A stretch of DNA of 64,000 nt, taken from the NCBI GenBank assembly GCA_963170055.1, contig CAUJGJ010000037.1:359401-423400 (forward strand). Reading direction: 5' to 3'. How positions within the stretch are numbered: position 1 is the stretch's first letter; each line of letters starts with the position of its first letter. The DNA is from Halisarca cf. caerulea. Lineage: Eukaryota > Porifera > Demospongiae > Chondrillida > Halisarcidae. Shown here one piece after another: positions 35,024 to 47,400 of the stretch. The position numbers were made by a program, and so were the translations under genes. A model generated the notes under the pieces. That model had not been told where the DNA came from, did not search any database, and saw only the letters and a list, made by a program, of their open reading frames with translations.

Positions 35024-35787
35024 TGATCAAGCTAAAATAACTACGCTGCATAAGACCAACAATATTGCAAAGTATTGATCATGCAGTGTCACTAGTATAA
35101 TATTATATGATCTTCGAATCACAATATTCTTCTTCCTCTTGCTTCGAATTCATGCAATCAATTAAAGCACAACATGTATGCAAGATGCCCATGCATACTG
35201 GTATATGCATGGTATTATGTTCATATGAGTGTCTCCTTTGTACATGGCTGGCAACATGTGCAGTACATGTGGCTCCAGCCAATGTACATGCGCTCTATAA
35301 TATTCACACATGCATGCAGGCAATGAACATGTACAGATTACAGATTATTATATATAGCTGGGATAATGACTGACTCTTATAGCGTATACTGTTGTGTATG
35401 GTATTATCGCATACATTAATTGTACGTCGGAGATCATTGAAGACAATGCTGCATGGCCAGCTTGGACTACATGAGATGTTAGATTGCAGCTGTTCCACTA
35501 TCTGAACAGCCTCATCCCCAGACGGCAACTACTATCAGCATACAACCCAACAATATTTTGTTCATTAGTTTGGTCAATTCGGCCCACACACAAGTCTACG
35601 TAGTACCTCCATTATTCACAATGATATGAATATCGAAGAGTTGCATTTCATGCAATAAGATTCTGAGTACTAAGACATTGCATCAGTTTTAGTAATCACA
35701 ATGAATGACACAAGCACTCATAACAAACATTAATCAAAATCCAAATCAAATAAAAAAGTACAAACAACAACAAAAGATTGCAAGCAA

Positions 35788-36605
35788 TTACTTGTTAGCT
35801 AAAGACCTCATCTGAACTGTTACAGTTACCTCATCTTCAGCATCTTTCAAGTACTGTTCAGCACTACACAAGGAACAGGAAAGATACAGAGAACTGTAGC
35901 TACCAACATCTTGCAGCATGGTCCCCCAGAACCACCACACAGTGAAACTACACTACCTACAGGGCACCAGTGAGTTGAGCACAGAAAATGCTACAGAAAA
36001 CCATTCACTTTAAACTAAGCACATCCAAACTGCACTGTTACAAAAAGGCAGAATACAGAAACTTTGATGTAATGCAGCTACCCAGGAGGATTGAAATAGA
36101 CAGCCACCTCCTGCCTCATAACAGACCCAACAGTCATGAAAGTCTAGGGCAACCCTACCTAACCTAGATGGTCTGCGAAGGAGGTTGTACATCCTCTACA
36201 GTCAACCTAATGGTCCACAGTAGACTAAACAGGCTAGGCTAGGTTTGGTTGCCTTAGACACACATAGCCATTAGGTATACTGTAAAGGACATAACGTGTC
36301 CTTTCCAGACTGACTAGGATAGGCTACTAGGTCTCCGTAGACTTTCATGACCATTGGGCACTACAGGGAGGCACGTGAGAGGTAACTGTCTATTTCGCTC
36401 TTTCTTGAGTGGTGTATTCCATTACAATTACCACAGCAATAAACTACCTGTCTAAAGCTTCAAGACAAGGCAGAATATGCTTGACAAATGAAGACAGGAG
36501 GGCCTTCATGGTTGAACATATTCACAGGTTACAACGGGAACATTCTGTAGAGCAGCCACAGAAAAGTGAAATGAAATGTCTGGGCTCTGAGCTCTACATA
36601 GCAGT

Positions 36606-36656
<51 letters not shown>

Positions 36657-36668
36657 GTGTGTGTGTGT

Positions 36669-36720
<52 letters not shown>

Positions 36721-36749
36721 TTGTGTGTTTGTATGTGTATGTGTGTGAC

Positions 36750-36830
<81 letters not shown>

Positions 36831-39800
36831 TAAAATTTACTCATTCAAAATACAGTTAAGAAGACAAGAAAGTGAAACAGGTTTCAAACTGAAGCATTCT
36901 ACAAAGAAGTATAAGGAAAACAAAATGAGAATGTTTTCAAAAGAAAGAAAAAGAAGCATTAAAGAAGGAAATGTTTACAGTATGCTTTCAGAAAAATGAA
37001 TGCAACTTTAAAAGTAGAAACAATACAAATGGTAAAACTGAATGTGAGGGAAAGAATGAACCTAACTACAGGTATAAAGTCGGAAAGATGAATGTTAGCT
37101 TTCAGTATCCAGCAACCCTCTAGCACTATGCACGTGGGTGTGGTTAGTACTGTAGCTAAGGATTCAGTGAGTGTGGTCGGCAACTATAGATTCAGTGGGT
37201 GTGGTCAGTAACTAAGGGTTCAGTGGGTGTGGTCGGCAACCAAGAGTTCAGTGGGTGTCGTCGGTAATAAGCGTTCAGTGGGTGTGGTTGATAACTAAGG
37301 ATTCAGTGGATGTGGTCGGTGACTAAGAGTTCAGTGGGCATCGTCGGTAACTAAGGGTTCGGTGGGTGTGGTCAGTAACTCAGGGCATAGTTGGTGCAGT
37401 TGGTAGCCTATGGTACAGAGGATGCATGCAGCAGCTGAGGTCTCCAGGTGCTGTGCATAGAATGAGGGTAAGAGAAACTGTGCAAACTTGGATGCACCCA
37501 GGTACGCACCTTCTTAAATTACTGCCAAAGTCCATCCCATCAATTTTCAAGACCACATCTCCTTTGGACAACTGCATCAGATCATCACTCTGCACACAGT
37601 ATGAGGGGAAGGTGCACTGAGTGACATATTATGTACGTATGTACATCACAACTCACACAAAAAACATACTCAACACACATACATACATGGTACACACACA
37701 CACAGCAAACATACGTACATACAATGTCATACATACCTACCTGCACACACATCACACATACACACTACATTTACTTACACAAACGGACACAAGTCAATTT
37801 AGATTAGAAATTGAAGTGACTAATGCATAACCTGTTATCTCTCTACAATCCAACATTTGTAAAACCTTGTACATTAACTCCATTTTCTGCCAGAGATAAC
37901 AGGTAAAATACATTGAAAATTTCCCCACGAAATGCCATACAATGACATATGAAAACCTCAAACTGTTTGGAAAGTTGATATCAAAGATAGCAGTGGGCGA
38001 GAAGCCCAGGAAGACTGACACATCACTTGACATACATAGATAAAGGTCTTCTCAGGGGAAGACCTGGCACACCAACTCTGTTTAGCACTCACTTCCTCAG
38101 ACAGACTTATTGGAGCTACAGACGATATGACAATGCAGGGTTTAAAGTTAGACTCAGCGTACTGTAGGGAAAAGAGGAGAGAATCAGGTACATGACATCA
38201 GGTACAGGAAACAGATTAAACATGCACACACGCACACACACACACAACATGCGTACATACGTATAATATGTTCGTATGTACATACAGTACATACACATGA
38301 GCAAGAGTGAAGATGCAAGGTATATTAGACAGTACATACCAACTGAATACAGAGAACAGCTCTCGACACAAGAATATAAGGAAAATCACTACACACAGGA
38401 AAGAGTCCAGACTACAATGAGAGGAGAAACTCACTGGAGATAAGACCAGTGAAATTCCAAAGTCCCGTGAACCACGTGACAATATGAAGTCTTTTGTTGC
38501 TGTTGGATGAGTGTGTATGTTGTCAGGCTTGGTGGGTGTGGTGTCTGGTTTGGTGGGTGTGGTGTCTGGTTTGGTGGGCGTGGTGTCCGTCACAATATGC
38601 ATGGGAGGAGGCTGCTCCCGCACCACATCCAGGGACTCCACCTCTATAGTCTGCACAGACTCCACTGTTTCCAACACACATGAGGTAGATTCCACTGATA
38701 AATGCCTGTCGCCAGAGGATTGGTCAACAACAATATGCGGTACCTCTGTTCTCCCGGTCTCGCCTACTCTGGCTGGAGAGTCCAAACCACTATCAGGACA
38801 GGGGGAGTCTCTCCTATATGGACAACAATGGTAAAGTGTCAAAAAATACACTGAAGTCAACCTCATATTAGTGCTCACTTTTCTGTTGCCGGCACAGATG
38901 TTTCTGCTGCTGAAAAGGGTAAAAGAGAACGAGATCACATGTGTATTGTTATTTTGATATGCTTGTCAGCCATAACATATCTGGTACACACAGTTTGGTA
39001 CTGTAGACAGCTTGTTTTGGCTCAATAGATACAACTGGTTTATAGCACACGCCTCCCCTGAACACACCCACCCCTTAACACACATCCCCTTTAGCACATA
39101 CATAAGCCTCTTAGCACACATGCCTCTTAGCACACATGCCTCTTAGCACACATCCCCCTTAGCACACATGCCTCTTGGCACACATCCCCCTTAGCACATA
39201 CATAAGCCTCTTAGCCTTTTAGTGCATTCACCTCTTACTATACGTATATAGTACAATCAAATAGGCAGTAAATGGGGTCTGTCTGAGGTACATTACGATC
39301 ACAACTTGGGCAGCTAATTTTCATGAAATTAACACAAATGCTGCAAACAATTACGCAAAGTGCACATTGGTAGTTTAGTGTTACATTGCAACCAGCCCCA
39401 CCACGGGGAAGCCTCACAAGATGGCCATGGTCTTTCTCAAACAGGACAACAATGAGAAGGTGAAAATGTAGGCAGTGTCGCAGATGAGGGCATAACAGCA
39501 CACCACATTGCTCTAATGTTTCATAAAGGAACCAGAGACATATTATATGGGACTCCACCATTACGTTTCTCCTTCATTATGTACGTGTGGTATCTACTAG
39601 TGGGAGGGGCACAGCAGTGGGAGAGGAACAGCAGTGGGAGGGGTACAGACTCTAATGGTGGGGCAAGTGCTGACAGCAGCTACCTGTACCATAAACTCAT
39701 TAGTTCACTTATGTACATACACACACCAAGTTGCTAGGACTGACAGCCAACCTAGGATCAATAGCCACAGGTGCACAGTAGAGAGGAAGGTTCACGTAGA

Positions 39801-40354
39801 AAGCAAGTACCTGGTTTCTTAGCTGGTTCCCTTGTCAACACAGATCTCAGCAGTCTTGTTAGCTCCTCTACATCTGGTGGCTCTTGGGAGAGATTAATGA
39901 TTTCATCAGAAGGTATTTCTATTTGAGGAAGATCTTCAAATCTCTCCTTCAGGAAATCTATATGCGAAGAAAATCATTATTACACATCTTGAACCTTTTC
40001 TGTCCATTCTGTTACAAGCACACGGACAAGGAACAAATCTTTAGGAAACTTAGTAAGGAGCGATACACAACAAGATACACAAGCACCCTGCACATGTTAA
40101 CACATGCAAACCTCGGCACCACATGGGTGTTGATGTTGTAGAACGCATGTACATTGGATGCATGGTTACTGTATGTACAATATACCCATTCCACCACTTC
40201 AGTATTCAAAATGGCACATACGTAGATGGTATATATACTATCTTAACATGAACCCTTATCCATTCAAATGCCACACAACAAGCACACATATGCATGCAAC
40301 ACATACACACACACACGCATCCATACACACACACGCACACACACACACACGCAC

Positions 40355-40413
<59 letters not shown>

Positions 40414-40910
40414 CCCGTGTACCTAGACAATCCTTACAGGTGTTAGTTGCCTCCTCCAGTTCTTCTACAGGAGGGTACCACCAAGCTGGTCCATCAGACC
40501 CACTGGCAAAGGAGTATCTGTCGAGAACACACTTCAGTTGTGCTGGATGCAGAGAAGGGTACTCTGCACGGAAGTGACTCCAGTCCCACTACACAAAGAG
40601 AAAATTTCAAGTGTAGATGCGTTATTGTACGAGCAGGTTGTTATTGTACAAGGTCTTCATGTAGTACACAGCCAAGGTAAGGACGGCACACATCAATAAT
40701 GGCCTCTCTTATGTACCACTAGCCCTCCTAAACTTCGTCAGGGAGGCAGGTGGTGACTGATGCTATCCTTCCCTCGGTAGTGTGCCACGAAAAAAACTGG
40801 TAGAGGATTCAAATGTTCACACACGCATTCAAGTATGCACATAAAGTTGTGTACATACATACCCACATCCACCCACCCACCCACCCACACACATACATAC
40901 ACACACACAC

Positions 40911-40982
<72 letters not shown>

Positions 40983-41323
40983 CACCACATTGAAAAACCA
41001 CAATGAGGTACAGTACACTCAGGTTGTCCAAAGGCTCAGTATAGCCTACAACCTGCAGTTTAAGAGTTTATGTGTTCCATTTTCCAATTCAATGTTATTG
41101 TGACTTGATAGTGATAGCTTATCAAAAGCTTTGTAATGATGATGTTAATGTCAGACAAAAAGGCTATTGTGCACAAGTGCACAGAGGTGCCCACACATGT
41201 GCAGCATGGCCACCCACGGCCACCCTAACTCACACACACACCACACACACATCACACACATACACACACACACATACACACACATGCACACACACAACAT
41301 ACACACGCACACACACACACCAC

Positions 41324-41380
<57 letters not shown>

Positions 41381-41394
41381 CACACACACACGCA

Positions 41395-41451
<57 letters not shown>

Positions 41452-44400
41452 CAGGTACAAGTTTATTACACAACATTACTCAATTACATACGTACAGTAC
41501 ATTAGACTCAGTGCTACTCAATTTGGTGGTCATGGCTACGATGCATACTGTATGTACAACAAGTATCCAAAAACATGGTGGCTGTAAGTCTGGCCTTGTT
41601 GCTTCTGACTGCCAAACCATCAAACTATATGTATGCTACCTATACTACGTACGTACGTGTAATTATGCATTTTGTCTGCATTCACAGCACTACATGCAAA
41701 GTGTTGCATATAGAAAATGTTCATATCAAAAAGATCCACCAATACTTCACTCATATGTGTATGTACGCTTCACTTGATTTCCAACATACATACATACGTA
41801 TGTATGTATATCACTTCAATACATACGTACATATATCAGTTCACAAAGTTGACTTTGGGTCACCCAATAGGGGCAGTTGTGGTAATACGCTGATGTGCCG
41901 TCTTCATGAGATACGTACTCATTTACAAACAGACCAACAAGCACTCACAGTATATAAGCATGCAAATACGTACGTATCTACGTACGTATGCATGTAAGTA
42001 CATATACACGTACGTACATGACTGTACATATGCATGTATATACGTACATACGTATATGTACGTAGTAGTGTTTGATACAGGGAATATACGCATCAGTCTG
42101 TTTTGAAAACACTCAAGCATGGGTTCCTACAAATCCATACCACATGCTTCACTGTACCACAGTTACTCAAACATACGTACGTACGTACGTACATACATAC
42201 GTAGATGAACTGACAGAGTGTGATATACTTACACAATGGTGTTGAGTGCACATGAGTATGTGCTACATATGTACACACATGTACGTAGAAGAAATGCAAA
42301 TAAAAATTCCCATTCCAGACTGCCACATTTGGGACTTATAAACAGTAGAACCTCTACAATCCAACGCCTCAATAATCCAACACTCCACCTAATTCGACCC
42401 TACCCTGAGGAAACTACCCATACTGCAATATACCAAGAGATATTCAATAATCCGGCAACCTGTGCCACCTGACAACCTGTTTGGTGCCTGGAGAGTGTCA
42501 GACTGCAGAGGTTCCACTGTAGCCCAAAGTACACCACACGGCATGTGGCCAACAGTTGAAAATTGACACCAGTGTGACCAGGCATGCAGAGGTGGACATG
42601 TTGAGGTGAAAATGAAGGGGATAGTGTGAAGGGACCAGGAAAACTACCAGCAACCACAGAAAGAAAACAATGGATCAATGACCACAAGAAACAATTCAAT
42701 TGTAGATAGTTTCCCCTTTTGAAACATTAGGAACAGATGCAATATAAACAAAGTAAGACATTTTCCTGTTCCTGCCACAATGGATGGCCAAATATTCAAT
42801 TTCATTTTCACTTCTGCGGCTATAAAAACACCGACAAACTCACTTTTGCCAGCAAACGGAGAGAAAAAGTTACAGACAAGTTAAGAGCACTTCTCACATG
42901 AGGCACTCTACACAGACGACTACAGATGCTACCGACAGGACGTCTAGACCTGCAGACCACAGCTCAGACGGTGTCTGGTGATGTAGATTGGGCTTGGTCG
43001 GCAAAGGCACGAGACAGTCCGCCTCTAGAGGTGACTCAACTTTGCCTGTCTAGTTCGATCTACATCTCCAAACGCAAGAACAACATTACTACCAGTTTCA
43101 GAACAGGATAGAGAAGAGAGACCCACAAGCACCAGCACAAACAAGGGGTTAGTGCTGTAGATTGGGCTTGGTCGGCAAAGACAAACAGCCTCCACAGGCT
43201 CCTTTGCTGGTGTTGCTCAATCTACACCACAACCCCATGATCATCCTGGTTGCTCCGTGTGTGCTATGTAAGTTACAGCCATTGACAGACTACCTACCAA
43301 TCAACCAATGCCTTATGGTTTCAAATGCAAATGGTCTGTGGGCTAGTGTGTGTGTGTAGTTACAAATGAACAAAGGCAAGTTTGCTGAGTAACTGCTCCT
43401 GTACAACACACACACACACACGGATGCTCACTCGAATCAAATCTTCTTCTGGAGTAGAGAGAAAGCTAAGGATTGACATCAGAGGTGAGAGGTACTTAGT
43501 TGCCTCCTGTTCCAATGCAACTCCCATTGACCAGCCTTGAAAGAGATCGAAGTCCTTCTGTAGCTGACTAGCACAGGTGTAGGAGAGTACCTTGGTGTCA
43601 TCACCACTGTCTTCTCCTTCCAGTAGCAGGTTCACAAGGGATCCACTGATGAAGCAGAAAAGATTACCAAAGAACTGGGAGATGATTGACTTTGGTACAG
43701 AGTGATCCTCAAAGGCGTACAGAACTAGCTGGAGGAAGTCAATCATTTGGTTTACGTGTTTAGTAACTGCACTTTCATCGTTGTCGCCCAAAACTGCCAC
43801 ATCCAATAGGAGTTGAACCATTGCATACAAGACCTTACGAGTAGCAAAACAACTAAGATAACTACAATTCTGTATACAACAAAACCACATGAAGTAAACA
43901 AACATAGTAGATGCTGTACATGAATGATGCACATGTACGTACATACTACTGTATGTTCAATACATTTATGCATGTATATATATGGTACTTTTCATAATAA
44001 AGTGAACAATATCGCGCGTTCGACCGGTGGTCAATGAGGCGACAGTCGACGGTCAGGCACACGATGGCCATTCGACGGTCAGCGGAAGCCACTCGACAGT
44101 CATCATTACGTAATGTTTACTTTGGTGTGAATGTAGTTAAGTTTTAGAAAATGGCGCATTTGATTGAGCTACATTGTTCAACGAATTTTGCTTTTCAAGC
44201 GTAAAGGGAAGTCTTACTGCCGGATTGTAGATATTCTGGGCGAAGAGGGCCACACTGTTACCAAGTTGGGGCTGTGTAGCTTCCTAAAGCGGTACGAAGA
44301 AAGAGGAAGCATCCTTAGAAAGCCAGGAACGGGTACGAAGTCTAAGAAAAACTCAAACGTTCTAAAATTGGTAGACTCTCATATGGAGCAGGACGATGAA

Positions 44401-47400
44401 ACCTCTCTGGAAGATCTTCCAAAATTATTGTAGAAAGATAATACTTGTTACTATTTTTAACGTATATCGCTGGTCAACGCGTCGATACGAAGTGGTCAAC
44501 ACCCTGGCGAATACTGATCAACGCCTCAACAGACAGCGCTCAGACAGTCGACAGATTCTGGTCGGTCACTCGACCGACAGAGCGACATGGTTCACTTTAT
44601 AAGAAAAGTACCGTATGCACATGTAAATTAAGAAAGGAACAATGTTTTGAGTACATCTAAGTATACTGTACATACGTATGTATGTATTAGTTGTATCCCT
44701 CCCAAGTGGGATGCGCAGCTAATACAATCACACTTTTCCTTAATCACCAAGTGGGAGGGATACAACTAACTTGTGTCATGGGATGGTACTAATGAATTTG
44801 TCCCAAACATTGGCCTGTGATCTTACGCAATGGTGAGGGGTCAAGGGAAATGAAGTTAATTGTTTGTCAGGACTTCTTAATGACTTGATTGCAAGTGTGC
44901 TGTGGAGCTGAACCTTGATTGCAAGTGTGCTGTGGAGCTGAACCTTGATTGCAAGTGTGCTGCATAGTAAATCAAAAGTGTGCTGTAGAGCTTTTATAGC
45001 CCACTTTTTCCTTTCATCTACCTGCTCACCATGACACAAGTACGTACGTACATATGGAATACACACTTCCCTTTTATTGATTGATTGAGTATCGACACAA
45101 ACATCATATTATGTGTATGCACGTACACGCACGTACGTATGTACGTACATATACAAGGTATACATAGAAGCATCATGCAGAATGTCATGTGATGCACATG
45201 TAACTCACTCTTGTGACAGGATATGATAGTTCCTGCAATGTATAGTGAACGAGATTAGCTAGGGCATCCTGCTGCTTCGGTGTAGTGTATCCATACACAG
45301 TATCTTTGCGGACAAAGCTTGTAACAGCCAGTACATTGGACAGCCAGAACACAGCTCCTCCCAACAGAGGGTAAACGGTTGGTAGAACAGACAGAAGACT
45401 ATGGTAGTTGGGAAAGAACAATGACAGAAATTATTAAAAAACAAACAAACACAAGTTCAGCTGTTTTGATTGGATTTAAACATTGATAGTGGTTAAATCC
45501 TCATGAGAAGGTATGAAAATAAATAAAAACTTACAGTTCTTGGTCTGGCTTCCATCCTGACAGCTCTTTGCACGACTTCTACATGAATCAGAGTTCCAAG
45601 GAAAAATGTATAAAACACAGACACTCACATCTGAATACAGCTTCAATGTCACACAAACATACAGGGGTGAGGAGTGGGGAAGGTGAAGGGGTTTAAACAC
45701 AGACACTCACATCTGAATACAGCTTCAATGTCACACAAACATACAGGGGTGAGGAGTGGGGAAGGTGAAGGGGTTTAAACCAAATGTCCCCACAGACATG
45801 AAATCATACTCAAAAGCAAGCAACTGACCATGATACAAAGTTGCAAGGATTCCAGTACTCTCCCCATGAAGTCCTTACAGGTGTCTCTGAAGTTGTGCAC
45901 TTTATGGTACTCCAATCCCAATGCCACCATGTATCCCACTGCCAGCTTATTACTGAGAGACTTTGGGTTCATTTTCAATGTAAGCATATCCAAGAGAGAG
46001 TCTTCTTCAAGATGGAGCAGATTCAGGATCCAACGACCAGATGTAACAACTATAGGAGCTAGTGAAGTCTCAGAGGAGGTTTCCTCTAGCTGAGCTTCTT
46101 CCTGTATGGGACAAGGACGATCGCTTTCACTGGGTGAGGTGTCAATCTCATCAACTTCGTTCACATCTTCAAAGTTGCTGTGTTTGGCCTCAAGTTCCTC
46201 CACGGAGTTCCACACCAAACTATCATGAAACTCTGGCAAAGACAGTGTACCACTGTCATCCCGAGGTAGAGTACTGAGGGGGCTGCAGTCCTTGCTGAGG
46301 CAACCCTGTAGCTCCACTTTGACCAGTTCCTTCAAAGCCTGTGGAGTCCAGTTTGCTGCCAATGGAGGTCGTAGTGTGACAGCCGGATCGACAAACATGT
46401 ACATTGCTTGGTTGATCTGGATGAGATCAGTGTGGTGCAGTTCATATGTTTCTCCTGGGAAGATCGTGTGTCCATTCAGAGAGCAGTTGATGAAACTGCT
46501 AAACTTGAGCTCTCCTGGTATCTCCAGAACTGGAGTGTCAAGATCTTCATCCACATGGGAAGAGGGGGTGTATATCCGGCAGGCTGTGAGATCCTTTACT
46601 TTAGGAAAGGTCTCGTGGAGTAGACTCAAGTGAATGACAGCAGTCTCTCCATCACTTGCTACGGAATTCTCAGCCTGGAATATTCCCAACTCAGTCACTC
46701 CCTGTCCCAGCTGGAAGAGAATATGATCAGATGACTGCTTGGAAGGTGTGAGGTTGAGAAGATATGGCGACCCTTGGGGAACCTGGTAGAGGCCACTTCG
46801 CAAAGAGGAGCTTGTGCCACATCTTATCAAAGGAGATGAATCACGTGATGGATGAGTAGGAATCTTCTCTCTTCTAATTCGTCTGGTGAAATTTCCACTG
46901 AGGGATTCATTGGATGTGAATGCTCTTCTTCGTAAAAGAAAATCATCTGTAGCAGATTGGGTACTGAACTCATCTTCTGATTTTGTTACAAGCATGTCGA
47001 GATCAGTGCTAGAGCTGTCTGAGAACTTGTCGTGGTGCCCTCCACTGGCAGTCCTCAGCACTGGAGACGATGGGTCGTTATCAGACTCGGGACGGCGATT
47101 GAACAAGGTGGGTACTTCAGATCGCCTGACCAACTCAAACCTCCGTATGAAGTTGTTTGCTGGTTTCCAAAGTCGGTCAAGTAAAACAGGAATTTCCTCT
47201 TTGTGCAGTTGACGAGTGCACAAACGGACAAAAATGACATCATTCTTGTCACCTTTGTTCCCAGAGGATGTCTCCTCCCGTCCTATGGTGTCCATCAGCA
47301 CGTAGCGACTCTTCTCATCCTTGATGCCGTACCTCTCCAGGGCCTGCATGATGACTTCAGCAGTTGATGCAGACTGGGCTACCAATACTGTCTTGTAGAC

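Noticed and set aside
36409..36600. Plus-strand frame beginning MVYSITITTAINYLSKAS
   Set aside because: Runs into the GT tract, lies in a RADIL-like intron on the other strand, and shows no splice support.
44010..44040. GTTCGACC word resembling a tRNA B-box
   Set aside because: It is one of several GTCGAC/TTCGAC words inside the Tc1-like element; no cloverleaf could be drawn.
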